From Bacteroidales bacterium (GTDB lineage Bacteria > Bacteroidota > Bacteroidia > Bacteroidales > UBA932), in contig JAFTYS010000011.1 in NCBI GenBank assembly GCA_017461285.1, positions 1 to 36,231 of the forward strand: 36,231 bases of DNA, in the 5' to 3' direction. Made by a program: the position numbers and the translations under genes. Of this stretch, positions 15,965 to 24,038 are shown one piece after another (the first letter of the stretch is position 1; each line of letters starts with the position of its first letter). A model generated the notes under the pieces. The model was not told the DNA's origin. It worked only from the letters and a program-made list of their open reading frames with translations, and made no database searches.

Positions 15965-18118
15965 TTAGTCTTCCTTCTCCTCTTCGAGGTATGCCTTCAG
16001 GAGCTTTTCCTGTACATCACCTGGAACCGGCTGATAGTCAGCAAAATCCATTGTGAATGTCGCGCTACCTGAAGTGAGGGAGCTGAGGGTTGTAGAGTAA
16101 CGGTAGAGCTCTGCAAGAGGAACACGTGCCTTGATGGTGCTGAATCCCTTGTCCTCGCCCATTCCCTCGATGAGGGCACGGCGGTTCTGGAGATCAGACA
16201 TACAAGCACCCATGTAATCTGATGGAGTAAGGACTTCTACGTTGTAGATAGGCTCCATGATCTTCGGACCTGCGATACGGAACGCTTCCTTGAATGCGTT
16301 GCGTGACGCGAGAACGAATGAGATTTCATTAGAGTCAACCGGATGCATCTTACCGTCGTAAACGTAAACACGGATGTCACGCGCAAGCGAACCTGTAAGA
16401 GGACCTTCGTTCATCTTCTCGTTGATACCCTTGAGGATAGCTGGCATGAAGCGCGCATCGATGGCACCGCCGACAACGCAGTTATAGTACTCGAGCTTAC
16501 CGCCCCATGGGAGGTCATACTCTTCCTTGCCCTTGATGTTGAGGACTACTTCCTTGCCGTCTACCTTGAATCTGTTGCCCGGATCGACGCCTTCCTGGTA
16601 AGGAGCGATGAGGAGGTGTACCTCACCGAACTGACCGGCACCACCAGACTGCTTCTTGTGGCGGTAGTCTGCACAAGCGACCTTTGTGATAGTCTCACGG
16701 TAAGAAATCTTAGGAGCAGAGAACTCGATCTCAAGCTTGTTCTCGTTCTGGAGCCTCCACTTGAGGGTGTTCACGTGCTGCTCGCCCTGACCCTTGAGGA
16801 TGGTCTGCTTCATCTCCTTGTGGTACTCGATGATGTATGTAGGGTCCTCGGCTGCGATTCTTGCCATAGCCTCGCTCACCTTCTCCTCGTCCTTCGCATC
16901 CTTTGCCTTTACTGCACAACGATACTTGTAATGAGGGAACTTGATATTAAGGTAAGCTATTTCAGAACCTGGAGTACAGAGGGTTACGTTTGTCTTTGCG
17001 GCGCGGAGCTTCACTGTACATCCGATGTCACCTGCAACGAGCTCTGTAACCTTCTCCTTCTTCTTACCAGCTACAGCATAGATGGCTGTGATCCTTTCCT
17101 TGTCGCCTGTTTCAGGGTTTTCAAGGTCCATGCCTTCTGTAAGCTTTCCTGACATTACCTTGAAGTAAGCTACTTCTCCAAGGTGCTGCTCTACAGCTGT
17201 CTTGTATATAAAGAGCGAAACAGGACCGTCCTGCTTGCACTCGATCTCTCTTCCATCCTTTGTAACACCGATACGCTCTGCTGGAGAAGCCGCTGTGCGG
17301 ATCGTGAACTCCATGAGACGCTTTACACCGATGTCCTTCTTTGCAGAAAGGCAGAATACAGGCATCACATCACCCTGACGGATACCGATTCCGAGACCCT
17401 TTCTGATCTCATCCTCCGAAAGAACGCCCTGCTCGAAGAATGTCTCCATGAGTGTATCATCGTACTCAGCAGCGCGCTCGATGAGAGCATTTCTGAGCTC
17501 TTCTGCCTCGTCCACCTGGTCAGCCGGAATCTCAAGGTCCTCACGCTTTCCGGTGTCACCTGCGAAACGGTAATACTTCATCTTGAGAACGTCGATGAAA
17601 CCGTCGAACTCAGGACCAGCGTTTACAGGATACTGGACCACTACCGGCTTGTTGCCGAATGTCTCTTTCATTGACTCGAGAGTTCCCTCCCAGTTTGCCT
17701 TTTCGCCGTCAAGCTGGTTGACAGCCACGATCATAGGGATCTTGTACTCCTTTGCGTAGCGCGAGAAGATCTGTGTTCCTACCTCAACGCCCTGCTGTGC
17801 ATTGATCACAAGAACTCCTGTGTCACACACCTTGAATGCAGAAACAGCGCCACCTGCGAAGTCATCTGCACCCGGAGTGTCGATTATATTGAATTTTGTA
17901 TCCATGAACTCTGCGTACAGCGGAGTCGCATAGATTGACCTCTGGTTGATCTGTTCGATCTCGGCATTGTCAGAAACTGTGTTCTTTGCCTCTACCGTAC
18001 CTCTTCTGTCGATTACCTTACCTTCGTAAAGCATTGCTTCAGACAATGTGGTCTTACCTGACTTGGTGCTACCAAGCAGAACCACATTACGGATGTTTTG
18101 GGTTGTATAAGTCTTCAT
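15965..18118 (-). CDS. fusA2: EF-G paralog (EF-G2 type) with altered GTPase residues
   Basis: 717 aa with the EF-G domain layout: G domain, domain II, domain III (GQGEQH), domain IV (YRETIT) and a C-terminal domain V. The P-loop GSTKSGKT is intact at residues 16-23. Other G motifs depart from canonical EF-G. Switch I RGIT reads RSIY (60-63), losing the Mg-coordinating Thr. DTPGHVDF reads DTPGADDF (80-87), replacing the catalytic His with Ala84. NKxD reads NQLD (134-137). This fits the Bacteroides EF-G2 paralog, which I recall as a translocase that works without GTP hydrolysis and supports growth under starvation and gut colonisation. It is not the housekeeping fusA, which would be expected elsewhere. 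A promoter-like element lies just upstream at 18148-18179. Confidence 0.88.
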   Translation of the reverse strand: MKTYTTQNIRNVVLLGSTKSGKTTLSEAMLYEGKVIDRRGTVEAKNTVSDNAEIEQINQRSIYATPLYAEFMDTKFNIIDTPGADDFAGGAVSAFKVCDTGVLVINAQQGVEVGTQIFSRYAKEYKIPMIVAVNQLDGEKANWEGTLESMKETFGNKPVVVQYPVNAGPEFDGFIDVLKMKYYRFAGDTGKREDLEIPADQVDEAEELRNALIERAAEYDDTLMETFFEQGVLSEDEIRKGLGIGIRQGDVMPVFCLSAKKDIGVKRLMEFTIRTAASPAERIGVTKDGREIECKQDGPVSLFIYKTAVEQHLGEVAYFKVMSGKLTEGMDLENPETGDKERITAIYAVAGKKKEKVTELVAGDIGCTVKLRAAKTNVTLCTPGSEIAYLNIKFPHYKYRCAVKAKDAKDEEKVSEAMARIAAEDPTYIIEYHKEMKQTILKGQGEQHVNTLKWRLQNENKLEIEFSAPKISYRETITKVACADYRHKKQSGGAGQFGEVHLLIAPYQEGVDPGNRFKVDGKEVVLNIKGKEEYDLPWGGKLEYYNCVVGGAIDARFMPAILKGINEKMNEGPLTGSLARDIRVYVYDGKMHPVDSNEISFVLASRNAFKEAFRIAGPKIMEPIYNVEVLTPSDYMGACMSDLQNRRALIEGMGEDKGFSTIKARVPLAELYRYSTTLSSLTSGSATFTMDFADYQPVPGDVQEKLLKAYLEEEKED

Positions 18119-18147
18119 CAGTCTTTGTGTTATATTGTGTTATCTTG

Positions 18148-18179
18148 CAAATCTAATAAAAGAATGTTGCATTATCAAT
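18148..18179 (-). promoter_or_regulatory. Putative EF-G2 promoter
   Basis: The minus strand has ATTG (18176-18179), a 20-nt spacer, then TAGATTTG (18148-18155), a full TAnnTTTG match. The start would fall about 20 nt before the EF-G2 ATG. It overlaps the stop codon of the small upstream ORF. Confidence 0.5.
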
Positions 18180-18335
18180 ATTTCCACAAAGAATTTCCTG
18201 TATGTCTTCGGTAGACAAGCCGAAAGAATCATAAAGGTCATTGTCTGCATTGACCGGATCCGTATATAATCCGCCAATGCCTTTTCCTGTCAAAAGTCTG
18301 CCGCAAAGGTGCAGAAACCTGATGTCTTCATTCAT
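18153..18335 (-). CDS. Small ORF upstream of EF-G2 (60 aa, unknown)
   Basis: From the ATG at 18335 it encodes 60 aa: MNEDIRFLHLCGRLL followed by a Gly-rich turn and an acidic C-terminal half (NADNDLYDSFGLSTEDIQE). The composition is protein-like, with no signal peptide or membrane helix. An upstream in-frame ATG at 18389 would place the start ahead of its own likely promoter (18359-18390), so the shorter form is preferred. It ends 34 bp before the EF-G2 ATG on the same strand. I do not recognise it. It could be a small protein coupled to EF-G2 expression, or a regulatory leader. Confidence 0.45.
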   Translation of the reverse strand: MNEDIRFLHLCGRLLTGKGIGGLYTDPVNADNDLYDSFGLSTEDIQEILCGNIDNATFFY

Positions 18336-18358
18336 AAGCGCATGTGTTTTAATACCTG

Positions 18359-18390
18359 CAAATCTGACTGACCGTGTCGGAAAATCCAAA
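18359..18390 (-). promoter_or_regulatory. Putative promoter of the small ORF
   Basis: On the minus strand TTTG (18387-18390), a 20-nt spacer, then CAGATTTG (18359-18366), which differs from TAnnTTTG only at the first base. It predicts a leader of about 17 nt before the ATG at 18335. Confidence 0.45.
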
Positions 18391-18492
18391 ATTTTGTGAC
18401 GAAATCACCGGAAAACAGAGCAGTTTTTTCTTTTTTTTATCATTTTTTCCGTTTTTTAGCAAGAAAATCCGCGTATTCGCAAGAATTTCCGG

Positions 18493-18524
18493 TTTATAAT
18501 CGGTTTCCATATAGGGTATTTTTG
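18493..18524 (+). promoter_or_regulatory. Putative promoter of the HTH gene
   Basis: TTTA (18493-18496), 20-nt spacer, TATTTTTG (18517-18524). The -7 element matches fully and the -33 three of four. It lies 24 bp before the ATG at 18549 and thereby excludes the longer reading frame starting at 18396. Confidence 0.6.
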
Positions 18525-18548
18525 TCCATCAAACCAACTGTTTCAGCT

Positions 18549-18935
18549 ATGGACAACACTTCGATAAAGAAAAATATCCGCAGCATCAGAAAAGCCCGGA
18601 AATATACGCAGGAAGAGATGGCTGACAAGATGGGTATGTCTCTGACCGCCTACCGGGACCTTGAAAAAGGCGAGACCTCAATTGTGAACACCAATCTCCG
18701 TAAAGTTGCAAGACTGCTTGACACCACGACTGAAGAACTTGTACTGGGATACCGTCCCATACAGATGGATGGACCGGGACTGGAAGATATAAAGGAAGAG
18801 TACACAGGAAGGATATCGGCTCTTGAAAAAAGGATAGCTGACCTTGAAAGACTGGTCCGGACACTCGAAGAAACGGTTGCCGCAAAAAACGAAATCATCA
18901 CAATGCTCAAGAATTCGCTTGATGGGGACAAATAG
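18549..18935 (+). CDS. Xre-type HTH protein with C-terminal coiled coil
   Basis: A 128-aa predicted DNA-binding regulator. Residues 5-63 form an HTH_3/Xre domain: IRKARKYTQEEMADKMGMS is the first half of the helix-turn-helix, TAYRDLEKGE the recognition region, and LDTTTEELVLG the last helix. Residues about 82-122 (ISALEKRIADLERLVRTLEET...) show leucine heptads typical of a coiled coil, so it probably acts as a dimer. An extended in-frame start at 18396 was rejected because it would translate a T-rich untranslated stretch and the promoter. RNase HII follows closely downstream. Target genes are unknown; local autoregulation is possible. Confidence 0.85.
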   Translation: MDNTSIKKNIRSIRKARKYTQEEMADKMGMSLTAYRDLEKGETSIVNTNLRKVARLLDTTTEELVLGYRPIQMDGPGLEDIKEEYTGRISALEKRIADLERLVRTLEETVAAKNEIITMLKNSLDGDK

Positions 18936-18949
18936 ATTGTGTATTTTTG
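18918..18949 (+). promoter_or_regulatory. Possible internal promoter before rnhB
   Basis: CTTG (18918-18921), 20-nt spacer, TATTTTTG (18942-18949). It lies at the end of the HTH gene. The predicted transcription start would fall almost on the rnhB ATG, so this would give a leaderless mRNA, or the match is accidental. Confidence 0.3.
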
Positions 18950-18953
18950 CAGA

Positions 18954-19565
18954 ATGCGCAATGAACCACATCTTTTGAATTATCTTCACGCCGGCCGGAT
19001 CGAGGCCGGATGCGACGAAGCAGGAAGAGGCCCTTTGGCCGGCTCCGTTTTCGCGGCGGCCGTCATATTGCCGGAAGACTTCCACCATCCCCTGCTGAAC
19101 GATTCAAAGCAGATGACCGAAAAGGCTCGCGACATCCTCCGCCCGATAATCGAGGCGGAAGCGGTCGCTTGGGCTGTGGAAGAGGTCAGCGCAGAAGAAA
19201 TCGACACGATCAACATCCTCAACGCATCCATAACTGGAATGCAGAGGGCTGTCAGAAGACTTTCTGTCAAGCCGGAATTCCTCCTGATAGACGGCAACAA
19301 GTTCAAGCCGTTCGACGGATATGAATACCAATGCGTCGTAAAGGGAGACGGCAAGTTCGCGTCGATAGCCGCGGCATCGGTCCTGGCTAAGACATACAGG
19401 GACGAATACATGAGGAACCTGGCGAAGGAATATCCGCAGTACGGATGGGACCGGAACATGGGATATCCGACAAAGGAGCATATAGAAGCCATCATCAGAC
19501 ACGGCTATACGCCATATCACAGAAAGAGTTTCCATCTCAAACAGCTTGAACCAACATTATTTTAG
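18954..19565 (+). CDS. rnhB: Ribonuclease HII
   Basis: 203 aa from the ATG at 18954, which gives the usual short lead before the active site; another in-frame ATG at 18939 adds only five residues. RNase HII cleaves RNA in RNA-DNA hybrids and removes single ribonucleotides from DNA. Seen: GCDEAGRGPLAG with the Asp-Glu pair, LLIDGNKF with the third acidic residue, KGDGKFASIAAASVLAKTYRDEYM with the conserved Lys and fourth Asp, and YPTKEH. It sits between the HTH gene and the S46 peptidase gene, whose ATG follows 3 bp after the rnhB stop, so these genes are likely one transcript. Confidence 0.96.
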   Translation: MRNEPHLLNYLHAGRIEAGCDEAGRGPLAGSVFAAAVILPEDFHHPLLNDSKQMTEKARDILRPIIEAEAVAWAVEEVSAEEIDTINILNASITGMQRAVRRLSVKPEFLLIDGNKFKPFDGYEYQCVVKGDGKFASIAAASVLAKTYRDEYMRNLAKEYPQYGWDRNMGYPTKEHIEAIIRHGYTPYHRKSFHLKQLEPTLF

Positions 19566-19567
19566 AT

Positions 19568-21742
19568 ATGAAAAAGATTATCAGCATCATCACAGCGATG
19601 ACAGTTTTCGCCGGCAGCGTTATCGCGGACGAGGGCATGTGGCTTCTGCCGCTTCTCGAAAAGATGAACGGAAAGGCGATGAAGGAACTGGGCTGCGAGC
19701 TCACTCCAAAGCAGATCTACGACATAAACAACAGCTCGATCAAGGACGCGATCGTGCAGTTCGGAGGCGGATGCACAGGCGAGATCGTCTCGAAGGAAGG
19801 CCTTCTCCTGACCAACCACCACTGCGGATACGGCAGCATCCAGAAGCTCAGCAGCGTGGAGCACGACTATCTCAAGGACGGATATTGGGCTATGAACAGA
19901 AACGAGGAACTTCCATGCGAAGGTCTTACGGTGACATTCCTTGAATACATGAAGGATGTGACTCCGATCATCGACAAGACCCTGAAGAAGGCACGCAAGG
20001 AGTATGGAGATGACCTTGAGAAGATCGAAGAGGCGCAGGTAAAGGTCATGACCGAACTCGCCGAAAAGGCAGAGAAGGAAAATCCTCATTGCCATGTGCA
20101 GGTGACGCAGTTCTACAACATGAACGTCTATTACCTTATAGTATATAAGACCTACAGCGACATCCGTTTCGTGGGAGCACCGCCTTCATCGATCGGAAAG
20201 TTCGGTGCAGATACGGACAACTGGATGTGGCCGCGCCACACAGGCGACTTCTCGATGTTCCGCGTCTACAGCGCTCCTGACGGAACGCCGGCAGACTACT
20301 CTCCTGAAAACGTTCCGCTCAATGCAAAGAACCATCTCAAGATATCGATGAACGGTGTCCAGGAAGGCGATTTCACCATGATAATGGGCTATCCCGGCCG
20401 TACGACCCGCTTCCAGACATCCCCTGAGCTGAAGCACCAGATCGAGCAGAACGACATCAGGATCGCCGCACGAACAGTGCGTCAGGACGTGATGCTCGAA
20501 GACATGCTCGCTGATCCGAAGGTGAAGATCCAGTATGCAAGCAAGTATTCGGGATCGACAAACGGATGGAAGAAGTGGCAGGGAATGAAGCTGGCCTTCG
20601 ACAAGCTCGACATCATCGGAAGAGCGGAGCAGGAGGAAAAGGAATTCCAGGAGTGGGCTGAAGCAAAGGAAAGCCGCAAGGCAAAGTACGGAAAGGTGCT
20701 TGAAGACCTTGCGAACTCGGTAGAGGCCGGACGCGAAGCGAACAACGCCTTCACAAAGGCTTTGGAGACAGTATACAAGATAGAGTTGACAAACTTCGCA
20801 CTTACCTTCAACATCCTCGCAAAGCGTGCGATATCAAGCGGCAAGGACACTCTTGATGCTCTCAACACCGTATATGAAGCTGTTGCAAGCCAGTATGGAG
20901 ACTATTCCGTATCTACAGACAGGAAGGTCGCGAAGGCGCTTATGGAGCACTATCGCGAGATTGCTGATCCTAAGGACTATATAAAGAACATTTCGGAAGA
21001 TTTCGCGACAATGGACATCAGCTGCTTTGTAGACAACATGTTCGATGCCAGTGCATTCACTTCCGCTGAAAGCCTGAAGGCCGCTATCGACGGCAAGGGA
21101 GCAGGAGTGCTTGACGATCCTGCAGTCAAGGTCGGAATGGCCATATATGAGGAATGTCTGAAGTCACAGACTCTGGCTTCCGCAGCAGACGAAGACCTGG
21201 CAAAGGCAAGACAGACCTACACTGCCGGACTTCTCGAGTGGAAGAAAGGTGAGCCGTCATATCCGGACGCAAACTTCACCATGCGTCTTACATACGGAAC
21301 AGTAAAGGGATACTCACCGAAGGACGCAGTGGTCTACAAGCACTACACCACCCTAGACGGAGTGATGGAGAAGGAGGATCCGGACAATTGGGAATTCGTT
21401 GTCCCTGAAAAGCTTAAGGAGCTCTGGAAGAACAAGGACTACAGCTCGGCTGACGGTTTCCGCAATTATGGCACTCCTGACGGGAAGATGCCGACCTGCT
21501 TCCTGAGCAACAACGACATCACCGGAGGAAACTCCGGCAGCCCGATCATGAACTCGCGTGGCGAGCTCATCGGTCTTGCATTCGACGGAAACTGGGAGTC
21601 GATGAGCAGCGACGTGATGTTCGAGCCTGATCTCCAGAGATGCATCAACGTGGACATCCGCTATGTCCTCTTCATCATCGACAAGTTCGGCGGCGCCGGT
21701 CATCTGGTTGACGAAATGGATTTGGCATATTGGACAAGGTAA
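19568..21742 (+). CDS. S46-family dipeptidyl-peptidase, DPP7-like
   Basis: 724 aa with a Sec signal (about residues 1-20, VIA cleavage). S46 peptidases are periplasmic serine exopeptidases that release dipeptides from oligopeptides. Seen: LTNHHCGYGS with the catalytic His85, PRHTGDF with the probable Asp227, and GGNSGS with Ser656. The P1-specificity position after FD in LAFDGNWE is Gly674. From memory, DPP11 (Asp/Glu-specific) has Arg here and DPP7 (hydrophobic P1) has Gly, so a DPP7-like specificity is predicted. The length matches the family. Dipeptide release fits the peptide-based nutrition of many Bacteroidales. Cotranscription with rnhB upstream and mrp downstream is likely from the short gaps. 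Confidence 0.93.
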   Translation: MKKIISIITAMTVFAGSVIADEGMWLLPLLEKMNGKAMKELGCELTPKQIYDINNSSIKDAIVQFGGGCTGEIVSKEGLLLTNHHCGYGSIQKLSSVEHDYLKDGYWAMNRNEELPCEGLTVTFLEYMKDVTPIIDKTLKKARKEYGDDLEKIEEAQVKVMTELAEKAEKENPHCHVQVTQFYNMNVYYLIVYKTYSDIRFVGAPPSSIGKFGADTDNWMWPRHTGDFSMFRVYSAPDGTPADYSPENVPLNAKNHLKISMNGVQEGDFTMIMGYPGRTTRFQTSPELKHQIEQNDIRIAARTVRQDVMLEDMLADPKVKIQYASKYSGSTNGWKKWQGMKLAFDKLDIIGRAEQEEKEFQEWAEAKESRKAKYGKVLEDLANSVEAGREANNAFTKALETVYKIELTNFALTFNILAKRAISSGKDTLDALNTVYEAVASQYGDYSVSTDRKVAKALMEHYREIADPKDYIKNISEDFATMDISCFVDNMFDASAFTSAESLKAAIDGKGAGVLDDPAVKVGMAIYEECLKSQTLASAADEDLAKARQTYTAGLLEWKKGEPSYPDANFTMRLTYGTVKGYSPKDAVVYKHYTTLDGVMEKEDPDNWEFVVPEKLKELWKNKDYSSADGFRNYGTPDGKMPTCFLSNNDITGGNSGSPIMNSRGELIGLAFDGNWESMSSDVMFEPDLQRCINVDIRYVLFIIDKFGGAGHLVDEMDLAYWTR

Positions 21743-21757
21743 CGATTATTGATTGAA

Positions 21758-22819
21758 ATGAAGGAAAACGAAATAATGAAATGGCTCCTGGAAGTGGAGC
21801 ATCCTGCAAAGGGAGAAAAGAACATCGTGGAACTCGGAATGGTCGAGAAGATAGAGACCGGCGAAGGCGCCGTGACAGTGACCCTCGCTTTCTCGAAGCA
21901 CCGTGACCCTCTTGCGGAGTACCTGATCGGCAGCACCAAGGCAGCCATAATCCGCAACGCTCCTGCCGGAACCAAGGCGGAAGTAAAGACCGTCATCAAG
22001 GACGAAGCGCCTAAGAAGAAGCCGGGACTGGACCTTGGAGAAGAAGAACTGGCAGACGTGAAGCACATCATCGGTATCGCATCCGGAAAGGGCGGCGTAG
22101 GCAAATCGACCGTTTCGGTCAATCTTGCCGTCGCTCTCGCCCGCCTCGGATACAAGGTAGGACTCGCTGATGCCGACGTCTACGGTCCTTCGGTACCGAA
22201 GATGACCGCGACGGAAGGCTTGATGCCTGACGCAATCATGGATGGTGAAAAGGAAGTCATCCTTCCTATGGAGAAATACGGAGTGAAATGGATGTCCATC
22301 GGCTACTTCGCACGTCCGGAACAGGCCCTCATATGGAGAGGACCTATGGCATGCAATGCATTGAAACAGATGATTCTGCAGGTCCGCTGGGGAGAACTTG
22401 ACTTCCTCCTCATCGACATGCCTCCGGGAACAGGCGACATCCATATCAGCCTCGTCCATGACATCCCTATGAAGGGAGCGGTAATCGTCAGCACACCGCA
22501 GGATGTCGCTCTCGCCGATGTGGAGAAGGGAGTCAACATGTTCCGCAACGAAAGCGTGAACAAGCCTATCTTCGGACTCGTGGAGAACATGGCATGGTTC
22601 ACTCCTGCCGAGCATCCGGACGAAAAATACTATCTCTTCGGCAAGGACGGAGGCATCAGGATGGCGGAAAAATACGGTATTCCGCTCCTGGGGCAGATTC
22701 CTATCGTCCAGAGCATCCGCGAAGGTGGCGATGCAGGAGAACCAGCCGCATTGTCGACCCGCCCGGATGGGCTTGCCTTCGTCGCTCTGGCAGAAAAGCT
22801 TGCTGAAAGTCTGAAATAA
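21758..22819 (+). CDS. mrp: Mrp/ApbC-type P-loop ATPase, Fe-S cluster carrier
   Basis: 353 aa. The N-terminal ~95 residues form the DUF59/MIP18-like domain; the Mrp NTPase domain follows with the deviant Walker A GKGGVGKS, the switch LADADVYGPSVP, the Walker B-like LLIDMPPGTGD, and WRGPM. It is thought to bind and transfer Fe-S clusters in the cytoplasm. The CxxC that ligates the cluster in some homologs is not seen in the C-terminal part here, where the sequence reads PAEHPDEKYYLFGKDGG. The ATG at 21758 is preferred over a TTG at 21749. It begins 15 bp after the peptidase stop, and GH10 follows 21 bp after its own stop. Confidence 0.92.
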   Translation: MKENEIMKWLLEVEHPAKGEKNIVELGMVEKIETGEGAVTVTLAFSKHRDPLAEYLIGSTKAAIIRNAPAGTKAEVKTVIKDEAPKKKPGLDLGEEELADVKHIIGIASGKGGVGKSTVSVNLAVALARLGYKVGLADADVYGPSVPKMTATEGLMPDAIMDGEKEVILPMEKYGVKWMSIGYFARPEQALIWRGPMACNALKQMILQVRWGELDFLLIDMPPGTGDIHISLVHDIPMKGAVIVSTPQDVALADVEKGVNMFRNESVNKPIFGLVENMAWFTPAEHPDEKYYLFGKDGGIRMAEKYGIPLLGQIPIVQSIREGGDAGEPAALSTRPDGLAFVALAEKLAESLK

Positions 22820-22840
22820 CCTGATTCAAAATCATAGACT

Positions 22841-23986
22841 ATGAAAACATTAAGGCTCCCATTGATCTTTGCTCTCGCAGCAATTGCGGCAGCATGTACG
22901 ACGACCCCGCAGCATACAGAACTTAAGGATGCTTATTCCGATAGTTTCATGATAGGCTGCGCTGTCAATCCGTTCCACACCAGCGGACGTCTGGAACAGG
23001 CAAACGAACTGATCCTCAAGCATTTCAATGCGATCTCTCCGGAGAACTGCCTGAAGCCTGAGGCTGTGCATCCGAGACCCGATGTATGGAACTTCAGAGA
23101 TGCGGATGAATATGTTCAATATGGCGAGGACAATGACCTCTGGATTCTCGGCCACACCTTGGTATGGCACAACCAGACCCCTTCCTTCTATTGGGAGAAC
23201 GCAGACGGGTCTCCGAAGACCCGGGAGGAACTCATCGAGACCATGAGGCAGCACATCGAGACCGTCGCAGGCAGATACGCAGGCCGCATAGACGCCTGGG
23301 ACGTGGTCAATGAGATCATCGGAGAATTCGGCGAATACCGCAACAAAGGCTGGGTCAAGGCGTTCGGCGGCGACGGATATGAGGTCGTAAGGAATGCCTT
23401 CATCTTCGCAGACCGGTATGCTCCGGATGCCGAACTCTACTACAACGACTTCAACGTATGGAGACCGGCTCATGTAGACGGCATAGTCACCATGGTGAAG
23501 AAGCTTCAGGAGGAAGGCATCAGGATCGACGGAGTCGGCATCCAGGCCCATTGGGGACTCAATTATCCGAAGACGGAGTATATCGGGCATGCAATCGACA
23601 CCCTCCATTCTCTCGGAGTCAAGGTGATGATCACCGAGCTTGATGTGGACGTGCTTCCGATCACAAGGGAAGGCCAGGTCATCGGACAGTCGCTGACAGA
23701 CCCGCTCTACCAGCATGAGGAGTTCGAGGAATATCTGGATCCTTATAAGGACGGACTTCCTGCAGAGATCGAGCAGCAGCTTGCCGACAGATATGAGGAA
23801 CTATTCCGCATATTCTACAACAGGCGCGACAAGATCGACCGTGTGACCCTTTGGGGACTGACGGATGATTCTTCATGGAAAAACGGCTATCCTGTGCCTG
23901 GCAGAACCAACTATCCTCTGCTCTGGAACAGGGACTACACCCCTCACAAGGCATTGAATTCCGTACTTTCCGTTCCGCAGAATTAA
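22841..23986 (+). CDS. GH10 endo-beta-1,4-xylanase lipoprotein
   Basis: 381 aa with a lipoprotein signal (Cys19 after AIAAA). GH10 enzymes cleave the beta-1,4-xylan backbone with retention. Seen: ENCLKPEAVHP at about 68-78, HTLVWHNQTP at 105-114, the acid/base Glu158 in WDVVNEII, YYNDFN at 200-205, GVGIQAHW at 231-238, the nucleophile Glu266 in ITELDVDVLP, and WGLTDDSSW near the C-terminus. All key residues are present and the length is normal for a single-domain enzyme. No carbohydrate-binding module. It is the last gene of the rnhB-peptidase-mrp run. The pairing with a GH127 arabinofuranosidase later in the window fits arabinoxylan use. Confidence 0.95.
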   Translation: MKTLRLPLIFALAAIAAACTTTPQHTELKDAYSDSFMIGCAVNPFHTSGRLEQANELILKHFNAISPENCLKPEAVHPRPDVWNFRDADEYVQYGEDNDLWILGHTLVWHNQTPSFYWENADGSPKTREELIETMRQHIETVAGRYAGRIDAWDVVNEIIGEFGEYRNKGWVKAFGGDGYEVVRNAFIFADRYAPDAELYYNDFNVWRPAHVDGIVTMVKKLQEEGIRIDGVGIQAHWGLNYPKTEYIGHAIDTLHSLGVKVMITELDVDVLPITREGQVIGQSLTDPLYQHEEFEEYLDPYKDGLPAEIEQQLADRYEELFRIFYNRRDKIDRVTLWGLTDDSSWKNGYPVPGRTNYPLLWNRDYTPHKALNSVLSVPQN

Positions 23987-23996
23987 AAACTTTCAC

Positions 23997-24004
23997 TACA
24001 TTTG
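23997..24004 (+). promoter_or_regulatory. Putative promoter (-7 element) of the MATE gene
   Basis: TACATTTG, an exact TAnnTTTG match, ends 34 bp before the ATG at 24039. It lies right after the GH10 stop. No convincing -33 TTTG at the expected spacing. Confidence 0.5.
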
Positions 24005-24038
24005 CGGCCGTTTTTTGAAAAACTTCGCAGTGTAGTGT

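Noticed and set aside
16343..17152. 269-codon plus-strand frame opposite the EF-G2 gene
   Set aside because: Antisense shadow rich in Leu/Val/Cys typical of the complement of a highly biased gene.
18396..18548. N-terminal extension of the HTH protein from the ATG at 18396
   Set aside because: It crosses a T-rich stretch and the -33/-7 promoter at 18493-18524, and the HTH fold begins just after the ATG at 18549.
21746..22615. 289-codon minus-strand frame opposite mrp
   Set aside because: Antisense to the conserved Mrp P-loop domain; no family resemblance.
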